This document shows, in pieces, positions 25,996 to 33,960 of a stretch of DNA of 64,000 bases. The stretch comes from Herbidospora cretacea (GTDB taxonomy: Bacteria; Actinomycetota; Actinomycetes; Streptosporangiales; Streptosporangiaceae), in contig NZ_BBXG01000001.1 of the NCBI RefSeq assembly GCF_001570605.1, positions 558,001 through 622,000 of the forward strand, in the 5' to 3' direction. Each line of letters opens with the position of its first letter. The stretch's first letter is position 1. The notes beneath the pieces were generated by a model. The model made no database searches, had not been told where the DNA came from, and worked only from the letters and a program-made list of their open reading frames with translations. A program made the position numbers and the translations under genes.

Positions 25996-27111
25996 TCAGG
26001 GTTCGCCCTGGATCGCGTCCCGGTGGATGCTCGACAGCGGCACCCCGCTATCGAGCAGCCGCCGCACGGTCGTGTTCACCATGGTCGCCGGCCCGCACAC
26101 GTACACCTCGTGGCCGGTCCACGAATGGATGCGCGGCACCACCTCGTCGAGATCCCCTCTCATCCCGGTGTACGAGTCGTCCTGCGACACCACCGGCAGC
26201 ACGCTGAGCCACGGGAAGCCCGACTCCATGCGGCGCAGGTCGGGCAGGTCGTAGAGCTCGGCGGCCCGGCGGGCGCCCACGATCATGGAGATGTTGGGCC
26301 GCCGCCCCGAGGCGATGACGTGCTCGACGACGGCCTTCAGCGGGGCGAGGCCGGTGCCGCCCGCCACGCAGAGGATGTCGCGGTCGCCGTCCGGCGGCGC
26401 CATGGTGCCGACCGGCGGCCCGAGGAGGACCTGGTCGCCGGGCTTGGTGTGCTGGGCCAGCGCGGTGCTCACCCAGCCGCCGGGCAGGGTGCGCACGTGC
26501 AGGGTGATCGTGTTGTCGGCCCGGGGCGCGTTGGCGATGGAGTAGGTCCGCCAGACGCGGGGCCAGCGGGCGACCTGCACGTTGACGTACTGACCCGGGG
26601 TGAAGTCCATGCGCTGGCCGGGCCGCAGCGTGACGACGGTGATGTCCGGCGCCCGGCGGTCGTGGTCGACCACCTCGGCCAGCCACCAGGCGGGGTTCAC
26701 GCCCGCGTCGGCGTCGGCGGCCCCGATCATGAGATCGGCCGCCGCGGTGTAGGCGGCCACCCAGGCCGCCTCGATCTCCGCGTTCCAGATCTCGGCCGCG
26801 AAGCGTTTGATCGTCGCCAGCAACGCGTTGCCGACGGCGGTGTAGTGCTCGGCCATGACCCCGTATTTACGGTGGTCCCGACCGAGTTGTCCCAGATAAC
26901 CCCCCAGGCTGTCCGGGCTGTCCAGCATCCAGACGATCCGGGTCAGCGAGCCGAACAAACGGTCTCGCGTGATGTCCATCGCCGGGGGGAACATGCCCCG
27001 GAGATGCGGACTCTGCGCGAACAGGCGGCCGTAGAAGTACGCGGCTGCTCGCTCCGCGACAGGCTCGACGACGGAGAAACTCTCTTTGACGAGGCGCGGA
27101 TTCAACGACAT
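25996..27111 (-). CDS. Flavohemoprotein (nitric oxide dioxygenase-like)
   Basis: A 371-residue fusion. Residues about 1-135 are a globin with proximal His in LGRDHRKYGV and a Tyr in the distal B helix (AAAYFYGRLF). About 145-371 is an FAD/NAD(P)H reductase (RTYSIANAP for FAD, CVAGGTGLAPLKAV for NAD(P)H, YVCGPATMVN near the end). Flavohemoproteins convert NO to nitrate using O2 and protect against nitrosative stress. Globin and reductase parts are complete. A 7-bp-arm inverted repeat lies about 20-40 bases upstream of the start and could be an operator. Confidence 0.88.
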   Translation of the reverse strand: MSLNPRLVKESFSVVEPVAERAAAYFYGRLFAQSPHLRGMFPPAMDITRDRLFGSLTRIVWMLDSPDSLGGYLGQLGRDHRKYGVMAEHYTAVGNALLATIKRFAAEIWNAEIEAAWVAAYTAAADLMIGAADADAGVNPAWWLAEVVDHDRRAPDITVVTLRPGQRMDFTPGQYVNVQVARWPRVWRTYSIANAPRADNTITLHVRTLPGGWVSTALAQHTKPGDQVLLGPPVGTMAPPDGDRDILCVAGGTGLAPLKAVVEHVIASGRRPNISMIVGARRAAELYDLPDLRRMESGFPWLSVLPVVSQDDSYTGMRGDLDEVVPRIHSWTGHEVYVCGPATMVNTTVRRLLDSGVPLSSIHRDAIQGEP

Positions 27112-27131
27112 GTATTGGTCCCACCCTTGTG

Positions 27132-27152
27132 ACCGGAACAGGTTCTTCCGGT
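27132..27152. promoter_or_regulatory. Inverted repeat upstream of the flavohemoprotein gene
   Basis: ACCGGAA (27132-27138), a 7-base spacer and TTCCGGT (27146-27152), perfect arms, 20-41 bases upstream of the ATG at 27111. Suitable as a dimer-binding operator or a 5' UTR hairpin. It does not match the NsrR consensus known to me. Confidence 0.35.
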
Positions 27153-27336
27153 CTGCCGATCCACCTCCCTGACGGTTCCGGGTGAACGAGCGCGGCGGCC
27201 CCCCGGCTCATACCATCGCTCATTTGGGAGTCTTCCACTCGGAGATGGACGTCACAACTGATTCACCTCAAAGGAGACTGCCTGTAACGGGTGTGTCATC
27301 CTCCGTGACTACTGGTCGCGACATTTTCGGACAAGA

Positions 27337-27357
27337 AACGCGAATCCCATTCGCGTT
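27337..27357. promoter_or_regulatory. Perfect 9-bp inverted repeat in a 375-base gap
   Basis: AACGCGAAT and ATTCGCGTT separated by CCC, at 27337-27345 and 27349-27357, 130 bases upstream of the amidotransferase-like gene. There is no T-tract after it, so it is not a standard terminator. The rest of the gap 27112-27486 shows no convincing gene; two small open frames there lack ribosome binding sites and family features. Confidence 0.35.
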
Positions 27358-27486
27358 GTCATGGGACGTCCTGACCCCTTGTGGAACGCGCTGTGAATCT
27401 GCCGCAAGAGGCCGGGATACGTGACAAAACCGAAATCATGTGCGCCATGATGGGCATGCCGTCGCGCGCAACTCACTGGAGACCCC

Positions 27487-28173
27487 ATGGCCCGTCCGAT
27501 CATTGGCATCACCAGCTACCTTGAGGCCGCCCGCTGGGGTGCGTGGGTGCGGGAGGCCGTGGTCTCCCCGCAGGGATACTCGCGGGCCGTGGAGAAGGCC
27601 GGCGGAGTGCCGGTCCTGCTGCCCCCGCTGCTGCCCGCCAACGCCGACGACCACCTGCGCGGCCTCGACGGTGTGCTGCTGGCCGGCGGCATCGAGCTCG
27701 ACCCCGCGCTCTACGGCGAGCCCCGCGAGCCGCGGGTCGACGAGCCCCAGGCCCACCGCGACCGTTTTGAGATCGCCCTGGCCAAGGCCGCCGTCGCGGC
27801 GGGCAAGCCGGTGCTGGCGGTCTCGCGCGGCATGCACGTGCTGAACGTGGCGCTGGGCGGTTCGCTGATCCCGTGGCTGCCCGACGTGGTCGCGCACGAC
27901 CGCCACGCGGGGGCGAGGCACACCGTGATCGTCAGCGTGTCCAGCAAGATCGGCAAGGCCGTCGGCGACCGCATCGAGGTGAACGCGCCCCACCACCAGG
28001 CGGTGAAGAAGCTCGGCCAGGGCCTGCTCGCGGTGGCGTGGGGCGACGACCAGATCGTGGAGGGCGTCGAGCTCCAGGGCCACCGTTTCTGCGTGGGCGT
28101 CCAGTGGCACCCGGAGCGCGGCGCCGACAACCGCCTGATGGAGTCCCTGATCGAGGCCGCCCAGCCCTTCTAA
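27487..28173 (+). CDS. Class I glutamine amidotransferase-like protein (PuuD/gamma-Glu-GABA hydrolase family), catalytic Cys replaced by Ser
   Basis: A 228-residue protein. The family blocks are present: PIIGITSYLE at the N terminus, LAGGIELDPALYG (65-77), KPVLAVSRGMHVLNV (107-121) and GVQWHPE near the C terminus. In active PuuD-type hydrolases the third block is G-[IV]-C-R-G-x-Q, with Cys as nucleophile. Here residue 113 is Ser (codon TCG at 27823-27825) and the usual Gln two positions after RG is His. The His-x-Glu of the triad is kept. It is either a pseudo-enzyme or uses Ser. Cytoplasmic, with no operon partner. Confidence 0.8.
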   Translation: MARPIIGITSYLEAARWGAWVREAVVSPQGYSRAVEKAGGVPVLLPPLLPANADDHLRGLDGVLLAGGIELDPALYGEPREPRVDEPQAHRDRFEIALAKAAVAAGKPVLAVSRGMHVLNVALGGSLIPWLPDVVAHDRHAGARHTVIVSVSSKIGKAVGDRIEVNAPHHQAVKKLGQGLLAVAWGDDQIVEGVELQGHRFCVGVQWHPERGADNRLMESLIEAAQPF

Positions 28174-28264
28174 GGAAGGGGATGGCCGGATGTGCGCGGA
28201 TCCGAACGGAATCACCCGGTAGTCAGACCGGGGCGCGTGCCGCCCCTGTTCTAGGGTGCGACCC

Positions 28265-29131
28265 ATGACATTGCACGACCGCGCCCGCGCGTACCTGGAC
28301 CGATTCCCCCCGGCCGTCGACTACGTCCCGCCGACCCTCGCCGAGATCCAGGAGAGCCGTCCCGTCGACGGCGACGCCGAGGGCCGGAGCCCGCGGATCC
28401 CGCTCCACGAGATCACCGGCACCGAGATCGCCGGGGTGCCGGTGCGGGTCTTCCGGCCCGCGCCCGGGGACCTGCCGGTCGTCGTCTACATCCACGGCGG
28501 CGGTTTCGTCTTCGGCAGCGCCGACGTCGACGACCCGATGTGCCGCGACCTGGCCGTCCGGACGGGCGCGCTGGTGATCTCGGTCGACTACCGGCTCGCG
28601 CCCGAGCACCCGTTCCCGGCCGCCGTCGACGACTGCTGGGCCGTGGTGGAGCGGGTCGTCCGCGACCACGAGAGGGTCGCGGTCATGGGCGAGAGCGCGG
28701 GGGCCAACCTCGCCACCGTCTGCGCCGCCCTCGCGCGCGACGCGGGCCTGTCCCTCACGCACCAGATGCTGATCTATCCGTGCACGGAGATGCGTACCGA
28801 CACCCAGGGCTTCGAGGACCAGGGCCACCACAACTTGGAGACCGACCGGGTGGCCTGGCTGTTCGACCAGTACGCCGGGACGGCCGACCGCACCGACCCC
28901 CGCTTCGCCCCCGCGCTGCTGAAGGACAAGGAGGGCCTGGCCCCGGCCACGGTCATCACCGCCGAGCACGACCCGCTGACCGCCGAGTGCGAGCGGTACG
29001 CCGCCGAGCTCCACGCGGAGTACCGCTGCTTCGACGGCTCGCTCCACGGCTTCTTCGGCCTGCCCGGCTTCTTCCCCGAGGCGGCCGAGGCCAGGCAATT
29101 GGCCGCCGACCGGCTCAGGGCGTCGTTCTAG
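28265..29131 (+). CDS. Alpha/beta hydrolase, hormone-sensitive-lipase-like esterase
   Basis: A 288-residue enzyme. The oxyanion motif HGGGFVFGS, nucleophile elbow GESAG, Asp in ITAEHDPLTAE and His in DGSLHGFFG give a complete Ser-Asp-His triad of the HSL (family IV) esterases. It acts on short-chain carboxylic esters; the natural substrate is unknown. No signal peptide. The ATG at 28265 is chosen; a GTG at 28256 in the same frame is an alternative. The 3' end is shared with the convergent acyl-CoA dehydrogenase through a 16-bp palindrome holding both stop codons. Confidence 0.85.
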   Translation: MTLHDRARAYLDRFPPAVDYVPPTLAEIQESRPVDGDAEGRSPRIPLHEITGTEIAGVPVRVFRPAPGDLPVVVYIHGGGFVFGSADVDDPMCRDLAVRTGALVISVDYRLAPEHPFPAAVDDCWAVVERVVRDHERVAVMGESAGANLATVCAALARDAGLSLTHQMLIYPCTEMRTDTQGFEDQGHHNLETDRVAWLFDQYAGTADRTDPRFAPALLKDKEGLAPATVITAEHDPLTAECERYAAELHAEYRCFDGSLHGFFGLPGFFPEAAEARQLAADRLRASF

Positions 29132-29137
29132 AACGAC
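29122..29137. promoter_or_regulatory. Palindrome containing both convergent stop codons
   Basis: GTCGTTCTAGAACGAC is a perfect 16-bp palindrome. TAG at 29129-29131 ends the esterase and the complementary TAG at 29130-29128 ends the acyl-CoA dehydrogenase, so both proteins end in Ser-Phe from the same bases. Confidence 0.6.
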
Positions 29138-30309
29138 CGGGGCAGCCCGAGCACCTGCGTCGCCAGGTAGTTGAGCAGGAGTTCCTCGGTGACCGGCGCG
29201 ACCAGCCCGATCCGGGCGTCGGCGAGCAGCCGGGCCACCGGGTACTCCAGCGAGTAGGCCATCCCGCCGTGGGTCTGGAACGCCGCGTCGGCCGCCTCCC
29301 AGAACGCCTGGGAGGCGGTCAGCTTGGCGATGTTGGCCTCGGTCCCGCACGGCTCGCCGCGGTCGAACAGCCACGCCGCTTTGTAGAGCATCAGCCGGGC
29401 CAGCTCGATCTTGGCCTTCACCCGCGCGAGCGGGAACGCGATGCCCTGGTTCGACCCGATGGCCCGCCCGAACACCTCGCGCTCCTTGGCGTAGTCGACG
29501 CCCACCCGCAGCGCCACCTCGGCCCCGCCGAGCGCGGCGGCCCCGAGCAGGATGCGCTCGGGGTTGAGGATGTCCCACAGCACGACGGCCCCGCCGTGCA
29601 CCTCGCCCACCACGTTGGCGGCCGGGACCCGCAGGTCGTCGAGGAACACCATGTTGGAGGGCGTCGTGTTCGCCCCCATCTTGGGGATCGGCCGGTAGGA
29701 CAGCGTCCCCGCCGCCACCGCCTCGGGCACGTTCACCAGCAGCACGGTCAGCCCGCTGGTGCGCGGCCTGGCCTCGGCGGCCGGGATGGTCCGGGTGACG
29801 AGCAGCATCCACGTGGCCCGCTGCACCCCGGTGATCCAGATCTTCTGCCCGTTGACCACGAACTCCGACCCGTCGAGCCGCGCCGACGTGGTGATCGCCA
29901 GCGAGTTCGACCCGGCGTCGGGCTCGGTCAGCGCGAAACAGGTCTCGATCTCCCCGGCCGCCAGCCGGGGCAGCAGGTCGGCCTTCTGCGCCGGGGAGCC
30001 GTGCCGGGCGATGGTCATGGCCCCGAAACCGGGCGTCAGCACGTAGGTGAACGCCGACCCGCCGGCCGACCCGGACGCCGACAGCGTCTCGGTCGCCACC
30101 GTGAGCTCCAGCAGCCCCTGCCCGCCCCCGCCGAACTCCTCGGGGACGGCGAGGCCGAGCCAGCCACCCTTGGCGAGCTCGGCCCACACCTCCTCAGGCC
30201 ACTTCTTCTCCGCCTCGCACCGCTGCCAGTAGGCCATGTCGTAGTGGGAGCAGATCTCCCCGATGCCGTCCTGTACGGCCCGCGCGCTCTCCGGCAGCCT
30301 GAAATCCAT
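29128..30309 (-). CDS. Acyl-CoA dehydrogenase
   Basis: A 393-residue flavoprotein of the ACAD family: LAVPEEFGGGGQG, CFALTEPDAGSNSLAITTSA (FAD and substrate loop), VNGQKIWITG, REVFGRAIGSNQGIAFPLA and 'QTHGGMAYSLEYPVARLLAD'. It catalyses FAD-dependent alpha,beta-dehydrogenation of acyl-CoA thioesters; chain specificity cannot be read from the sequence, and I could not assign the catalytic glutamate with certainty. The ATG at 30309 gives the usual family length. The minus-strand methyltransferase ends 9 bases upstream, so the two may be cotranscribed. Confidence 0.88.
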   Translation of the reverse strand: MDFRLPESARAVQDGIGEICSHYDMAYWQRCEAEKKWPEEVWAELAKGGWLGLAVPEEFGGGGQGLLELTVATETLSASGSAGGSAFTYVLTPGFGAMTIARHGSPAQKADLLPRLAAGEIETCFALTEPDAGSNSLAITTSARLDGSEFVVNGQKIWITGVQRATWMLLVTRTIPAAEARPRTSGLTVLLVNVPEAVAAGTLSYRPIPKMGANTTPSNMVFLDDLRVPAANVVGEVHGGAVVLWDILNPERILLGAAALGGAEVALRVGVDYAKEREVFGRAIGSNQGIAFPLARVKAKIELARLMLYKAAWLFDRGEPCGTEANIAKLTASQAFWEAADAAFQTHGGMAYSLEYPVARLLADARIGLVAPVTEELLLNYLATQVLGLPRSF

Positions 30310-30317
30310 GCCGCATT

Positions 30318-30917
30318 CTAGAACGTGTTCTCCCGAGGCCGGCGCGCGTGGTAGACGAACGCCGGAGGCAGGTTCGGCCACACCGTCCGCCCCATCACGA
30401 CCTCCTCGAACGACCCGAACAGCGACCGCCGGATCCGCAGCGCGGGCGGCAGCAGCATCGCGTGGACGTAGGCGAACATCGTGAACGCCCCGCCGGGAGC
30501 CATCGACCCGAGGATCGCCTTCAGCAGGCTGTCCTGCAGCTTCGGGGAGAACGCGGCCCACGGCAGGCCGCTGATGATCACGTCGGCCTTGGCCACGCCC
30601 CGGTCGGCCAGGAGCGCCGGCAGCCCGCACGCGTCGTCGACGACGACCTCGACCCCGGGGTGCCGGTCGGACAGGTGCGCCGCCAGTTTCGGGTTGATCT
30701 CCACCGCGAGGTGCCGCCCCCGCCCGCCCAGCCGGCGCTGGATCTCGGCGGTGAAGGAACCCGTTCCAGGTCCCAGCTCGACCACCACGGGGTCGCCCTG
30801 CTCGGGGATCGGCACGCACACCGCCTCGGCGAGCCGCCGGGAACTGGGGGCGATCGCGCCGACGGACGCGGGGGAGCGCATGAACTGCCCGAAGAAGAGG
30901 GCTGATTCGTTGGCCAT
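30318..30917 (-). CDS. SAM-dependent methyltransferase, phospholipid N-methyltransferase-like
   Basis: A 199-residue class I methyltransferase. The N terminus ALFFGQFMRSPASVGAIAPS is typical of the phospholipid N-methyltransferase/rRNA-dimethylase-like group, followed by the SAM motif VVELGPGTGSFT and the acidic VEINPK. ISGLPWAAF fills the place of the NxPY-like motif. It probably methylates a lipid amine or a related small molecule. The frame is open further upstream to 31070, but the family alignment starts at the ATG at 30917. Confidence 0.75.
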   Translation of the reverse strand: MANESALFFGQFMRSPASVGAIAPSSRRLAEAVCVPIPEQGDPVVVELGPGTGSFTAEIQRRLGGRGRHLAVEINPKLAAHLSDRHPGVEVVVDDACGLPALLADRGVAKADVIISGLPWAAFSPKLQDSLLKAILGSMAPGGAFTMFAYVHAMLLPPALRIRRSLFGSFEEVVMGRTVWPNLPPAFVYHARRPRENTF

Positions 30918-31091
30918 ACCTGCAAGGTAGGCGTCCGGGCGAGGTATGTGAGCCGTCCGACCGGCCAACTGAGCGGCCACTTGGCGGAGGCGAGACGCAG
31001 CCGGCCGCAGGACGGTTGTGGCTCGCCCACTGAATCCGCCCAATAGACAGGGAGGGATACGGGCTACCATTTGGGCCGCTACCGTGCATTC

Positions 31092-32702
31092 ATGTCATAC
31101 CTCCGGTGGCGCGTCACCTGGTGGCCGGACCTGGTCCTGGCCGCCTCCGGTGTCGCGCTCTCGGCGCTCGCGAGCGAGTCGTGGGCCGGGGACCCGGCCC
31201 CGCGCGGCTACCAGGTGGCGCTGATCGCGGTCTGCACCGGCCTGCCGCTGGCGTTCCTGCGGCACCGGCCGGTCGCGGTCGCGTTCGCGCTGGCCGCGCT
31301 CCTGCTCGCGTTCGACGACGCGGGGTCGGGGCTGGCCGACGGCATCCAGATCCTGCTGCCGATAGTGGTCGGCGTGGTGGCCCGCGAGCGCACCCTGTTC
31401 TGGACGGCCCTGGCCGCCACCGCGGCATGCCTGGCCACGGCCGTCAACCTGGCCGACCCGGGCGTCGCGTTCACCACCAACTACTGGTACTACGTCGTCG
31501 GCATCGTGCTGCTGCCGGTCCTCATCGGCCGCTACCTGCAGGGGGCGGCCGACCGGCGCGACCGGGGCGAGGAGCCCGCGCCGCTGCTCGACGTGCTGTT
31601 CGCCGCCGGGGGAGTGGCCTACGCCGTGCTCGGCACCTGGTCCTACTGGGACGGCCACGACATGCGCGTCGGCGGGGTCGGCCTGCTGGCGGTGCTGTCG
31701 GGGCTGGCGCTCGGCGCGATCCGCTGGCTGCCCGGGGCGGTGCTGCTGTTCGAGAGCGCGCTCGTGCTGCTGGCCGACAACCTGGTGCCTCCCGTCGCCG
31801 ACACCCTCAGGGTGGTGCTGTTCGTCGCCCTGGCGGTGTTCGCCGGCCAGGCCACCTGGCGCTGGCTGGGCGCGGGCTACCTGCTGACCTGCGGGGTCAC
31901 CCTGGCCACGGTGATCGACTCGCGCGGCGACGTCACCGGCCTGACCTACGGGGTCGTCGCCACCATGGTGCTGGCCCCGGCGGCCATCGGGGCCTATGTG
32001 GGGGTCCGGCGTACCGCCGCCAGAAGAGAGGAGGAGCTGCGGGCCGAACGGGCCCGCAGCGACCGCCTGGCCGAACGCGAGCGGATCGCCCGCGAGGTCC
32101 ACGACATCGTGGCCCACCACGTCGGCGCGATCGTGCTCCGGGCGGGCGCCGCCCAGTACGCCGGCGCGGGCGGCCCGGCCGCCGAGGCGCTGGCCGACAT
32201 CCGCGACACCGGCCACCAGGTCCTCGACGACCTGCGCGGCCTGCTCACGGTCCTGCGCGACCCCGGCCCGGGTGGGCTGCCGGGCACGGCCCTGCCGGTG
32301 GCCGACCCCGACGAGGTCATGCGCGACGCCGCCGCCCGGGTGACCGCCGCCGGCATAGAGGTGGTGCTGGAGATCGCCCCCGAGACGGCCAGGGCCGCGC
32401 TGGTGGCGCGCGCGTCGGCGGCCCGGATCGTCCAGGAGGGTCTGACCAACGTGCTCAAGCACGCAGGAGAGGGAAGCCGGGCGACCGTGCGCGTCTCGGC
32501 CGATGACAAGGAGCTCGAAGTAGAAATCCGCAACACCCCCGGCAGGGCCCCGACGAACCTCCCGTCGTCCGGGCACGGCGTGGCCGGCATGCGGGAACGC
32601 ACCCGCGCGCTCGGCGGACGGCTGACCGCGGGCCCGCTGCCCGACGGCGGCTGGCGCCTGGTGGCCACCTTCGTCCTGCCGGTGGAGGTGGGGAACCGAT
32701 GA
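31092..32702 (+). CDS. Two-component sensor histidine kinase (NarL-type)
   Basis: A 536-residue membrane kinase with about ten hydrophobic segments in residues 10-310, a short coiled linker, a HisKA_3 box with phospho-accepting H337 (REVHDIVAHHVGAIVLRAG) and an HATPase_c domain (IVQEGLTNVLKHAG, GHGVAGMRERTRALGGRL). The ligand is unknown; the many membrane helices suggest a membrane-derived signal. The stop overlaps the response regulator start (ATGA). Confidence 0.9.
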   Translation: MSYLRWRVTWWPDLVLAASGVALSALASESWAGDPAPRGYQVALIAVCTGLPLAFLRHRPVAVAFALAALLLAFDDAGSGLADGIQILLPIVVGVVARERTLFWTALAATAACLATAVNLADPGVAFTTNYWYYVVGIVLLPVLIGRYLQGAADRRDRGEEPAPLLDVLFAAGGVAYAVLGTWSYWDGHDMRVGGVGLLAVLSGLALGAIRWLPGAVLLFESALVLLADNLVPPVADTLRVVLFVALAVFAGQATWRWLGAGYLLTCGVTLATVIDSRGDVTGLTYGVVATMVLAPAAIGAYVGVRRTAARREEELRAERARSDRLAERERIAREVHDIVAHHVGAIVLRAGAAQYAGAGGPAAEALADIRDTGHQVLDDLRGLLTVLRDPGPGGLPGTALPVADPDEVMRDAAARVTAAGIEVVLEIAPETARAALVARASAARIVQEGLTNVLKHAGEGSRATVRVSADDKELEVEIRNTPGRAPTNLPSSGHGVAGMRERTRALGGRLTAGPLPDGGWRLVATFVLPVEVGNR

Positions 32703-33364
32703 TCCGGGTCGTGGTCGCCGACGACCAGGCGCTGGTCCGCGCCGGGGTCCGCATGATGCTGGAGGCCGCCGGGGACGTGTCGGTCTGCGGCGAGGCCGCC
32801 GACGGCAACGACGCCGTCCGCGTGGTCGAGCGCGAACGCCCCGACGTCGTGCTGATGGACCTGCGGATGCCGCGCGTCGACGGCCTGGAGGCCACCCGCC
32901 GGATCCTGGCCGCCCATCCCTCGGCCCGCGTGGTCGTCCTGACGACCTTCGCCGAGGACGAGAACGTGTACGCCGCGCTGCGCGCCGGCGCGACGGGCTT
33001 CCTGGTCAAGGACGACCCGCCCGACCGCATGGTCGACGCCGTCCGCCGGGCCGCCCACGGCGAGCAGCTGCTGGCCCCCTCGGTCCTGCGCCGCGTGGTC
33101 GCCCGCGCGCTCGCCGCCGAGGACCGGCGCGCCCCCGAGCGCCCGTCGTTCCTGACCGACCGCGAGATCCAGGTCCTCACCCTGGTCGGCGCCGGACTGT
33201 CCAACCAGGAGATCGCCGCCCGGCTCCACGTCGGGGTGACCACGGTGAAGACGCACGTCGCGGCGCTCATGGAGAAACTGCGGCTGCGCAACCGCACGCA
33301 GGTCGCGGTGGTCGCCCACCGGCTGGGTCTGGTCGGCCCCGACTTCAGTCCGGCCGACATGTAG
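32699..33364 (+). CDS. LuxR/NarL family response regulator
   Basis: A 221-residue regulator. The receiver domain has phospho-acceptor D54 (VLMDLRMP), acidic residues at 8-9, Thr in VLTTF and Lys in FLVKDDPP. The C-terminal LuxR helix-turn-helix is 'LTDREIQVLTLVGAGLSNQE' followed by VTTVKTHVAALMEKL. It is the coupled partner of the kinase upstream; its targets are not visible. Confidence 0.92.
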   Translation: MIRVVVADDQALVRAGVRMMLEAAGDVSVCGEAADGNDAVRVVERERPDVVLMDLRMPRVDGLEATRRILAAHPSARVVVLTTFAEDENVYAALRAGATGFLVKDDPPDRMVDAVRRAAHGEQLLAPSVLRRVVARALAAEDRRAPERPSFLTDREIQVLTLVGAGLSNQEIAARLHVGVTTVKTHVAALMEKLRLRNRTQVAVVAHRLGLVGPDFSPADM

Positions 33365-33374
33365 GGTCGGGGTC

Positions 33375-33944
33375 GTGACTACCGGCGAGGACCGGATCTG
33401 GACGATCCCCAACCTGCTGAGCTTCCTGCGGCTGCTCGGCGTCCCGGTCTTCCTCTGGCTCGTCCTCGGCCCCAAGGCCGACGGGTGGGCGATCGCGCTG
33501 CTGATGGTGGCGGGCTTCTCCGACTGGCTCGACGGCAAGCTCGCCCGCGCGTGGAACCAGACGAGCAAACTGGGCCGCTTCATCGACCCGGCCGCCGACC
33601 GCCTCTACATCCTGGCCACCCTGGCGGGCCTGGTGCTGCGCGACATCATCCCGTGGTGGCTGGCCGCCCTCGTGATCGGCCGCGACGTCCTGCTGCTGTT
33701 CACGGTGCCGTTCCTGCGCCGCATGGGCTACGGCTACACGCTGCCCGTCCACTTCCTCGGCAAGGCCGCGACCGCCAACCTGATGTACGCCTTCCCGCTG
33801 CTGTTCCTCGCCTCCCACCCCGGCTGGTATGCGGAGATCTGCGGGATTTTCGGGTGGGCGTTCGTCATCTGGGGTACGGGTCTGTACTGGTGGGCAGGGG
33901 TGCTTTACGTGGTGCAGGTGCGGCAGCTCGCACGCGTTTCCTGA
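33375..33944 (+). CDS. CDP-alcohol phosphatidyltransferase family protein
   Basis: A 189-residue membrane enzyme with about five helices. The family motif D-x2-D-G-x2-A-R-x8-G-x3-D-x3-D is complete: DWLDGKLAR, then GRFIDPAAD. It transfers a phosphatidyl group from CDP-diacylglycerol to an alcohol such as glycerol-3-phosphate or inositol phosphate; the acceptor cannot be told. GTG start, 10 bases after the response regulator stop, so it may be part of that operon. The nucleotidyltransferase gene follows after 16 bases. Confidence 0.88.
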   Translation: MTTGEDRIWTIPNLLSFLRLLGVPVFLWLVLGPKADGWAIALLMVAGFSDWLDGKLARAWNQTSKLGRFIDPAADRLYILATLAGLVLRDIIPWWLAALVIGRDVLLLFTVPFLRRMGYGYTLPVHFLGKAATANLMYAFPLLFLASHPGWYAEICGIFGWAFVIWGTGLYWWAGVLYVVQVRQLARVS

Positions 33945-33960
33945 AGAGGGTGATCATCCC

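Noticed and set aside
27182-27424. An 80-codon open frame in the gap before the amidotransferase-like gene
   Set aside because: No ribosome binding site, no family features and biased neither to third-position GC nor to neighbouring codon use.
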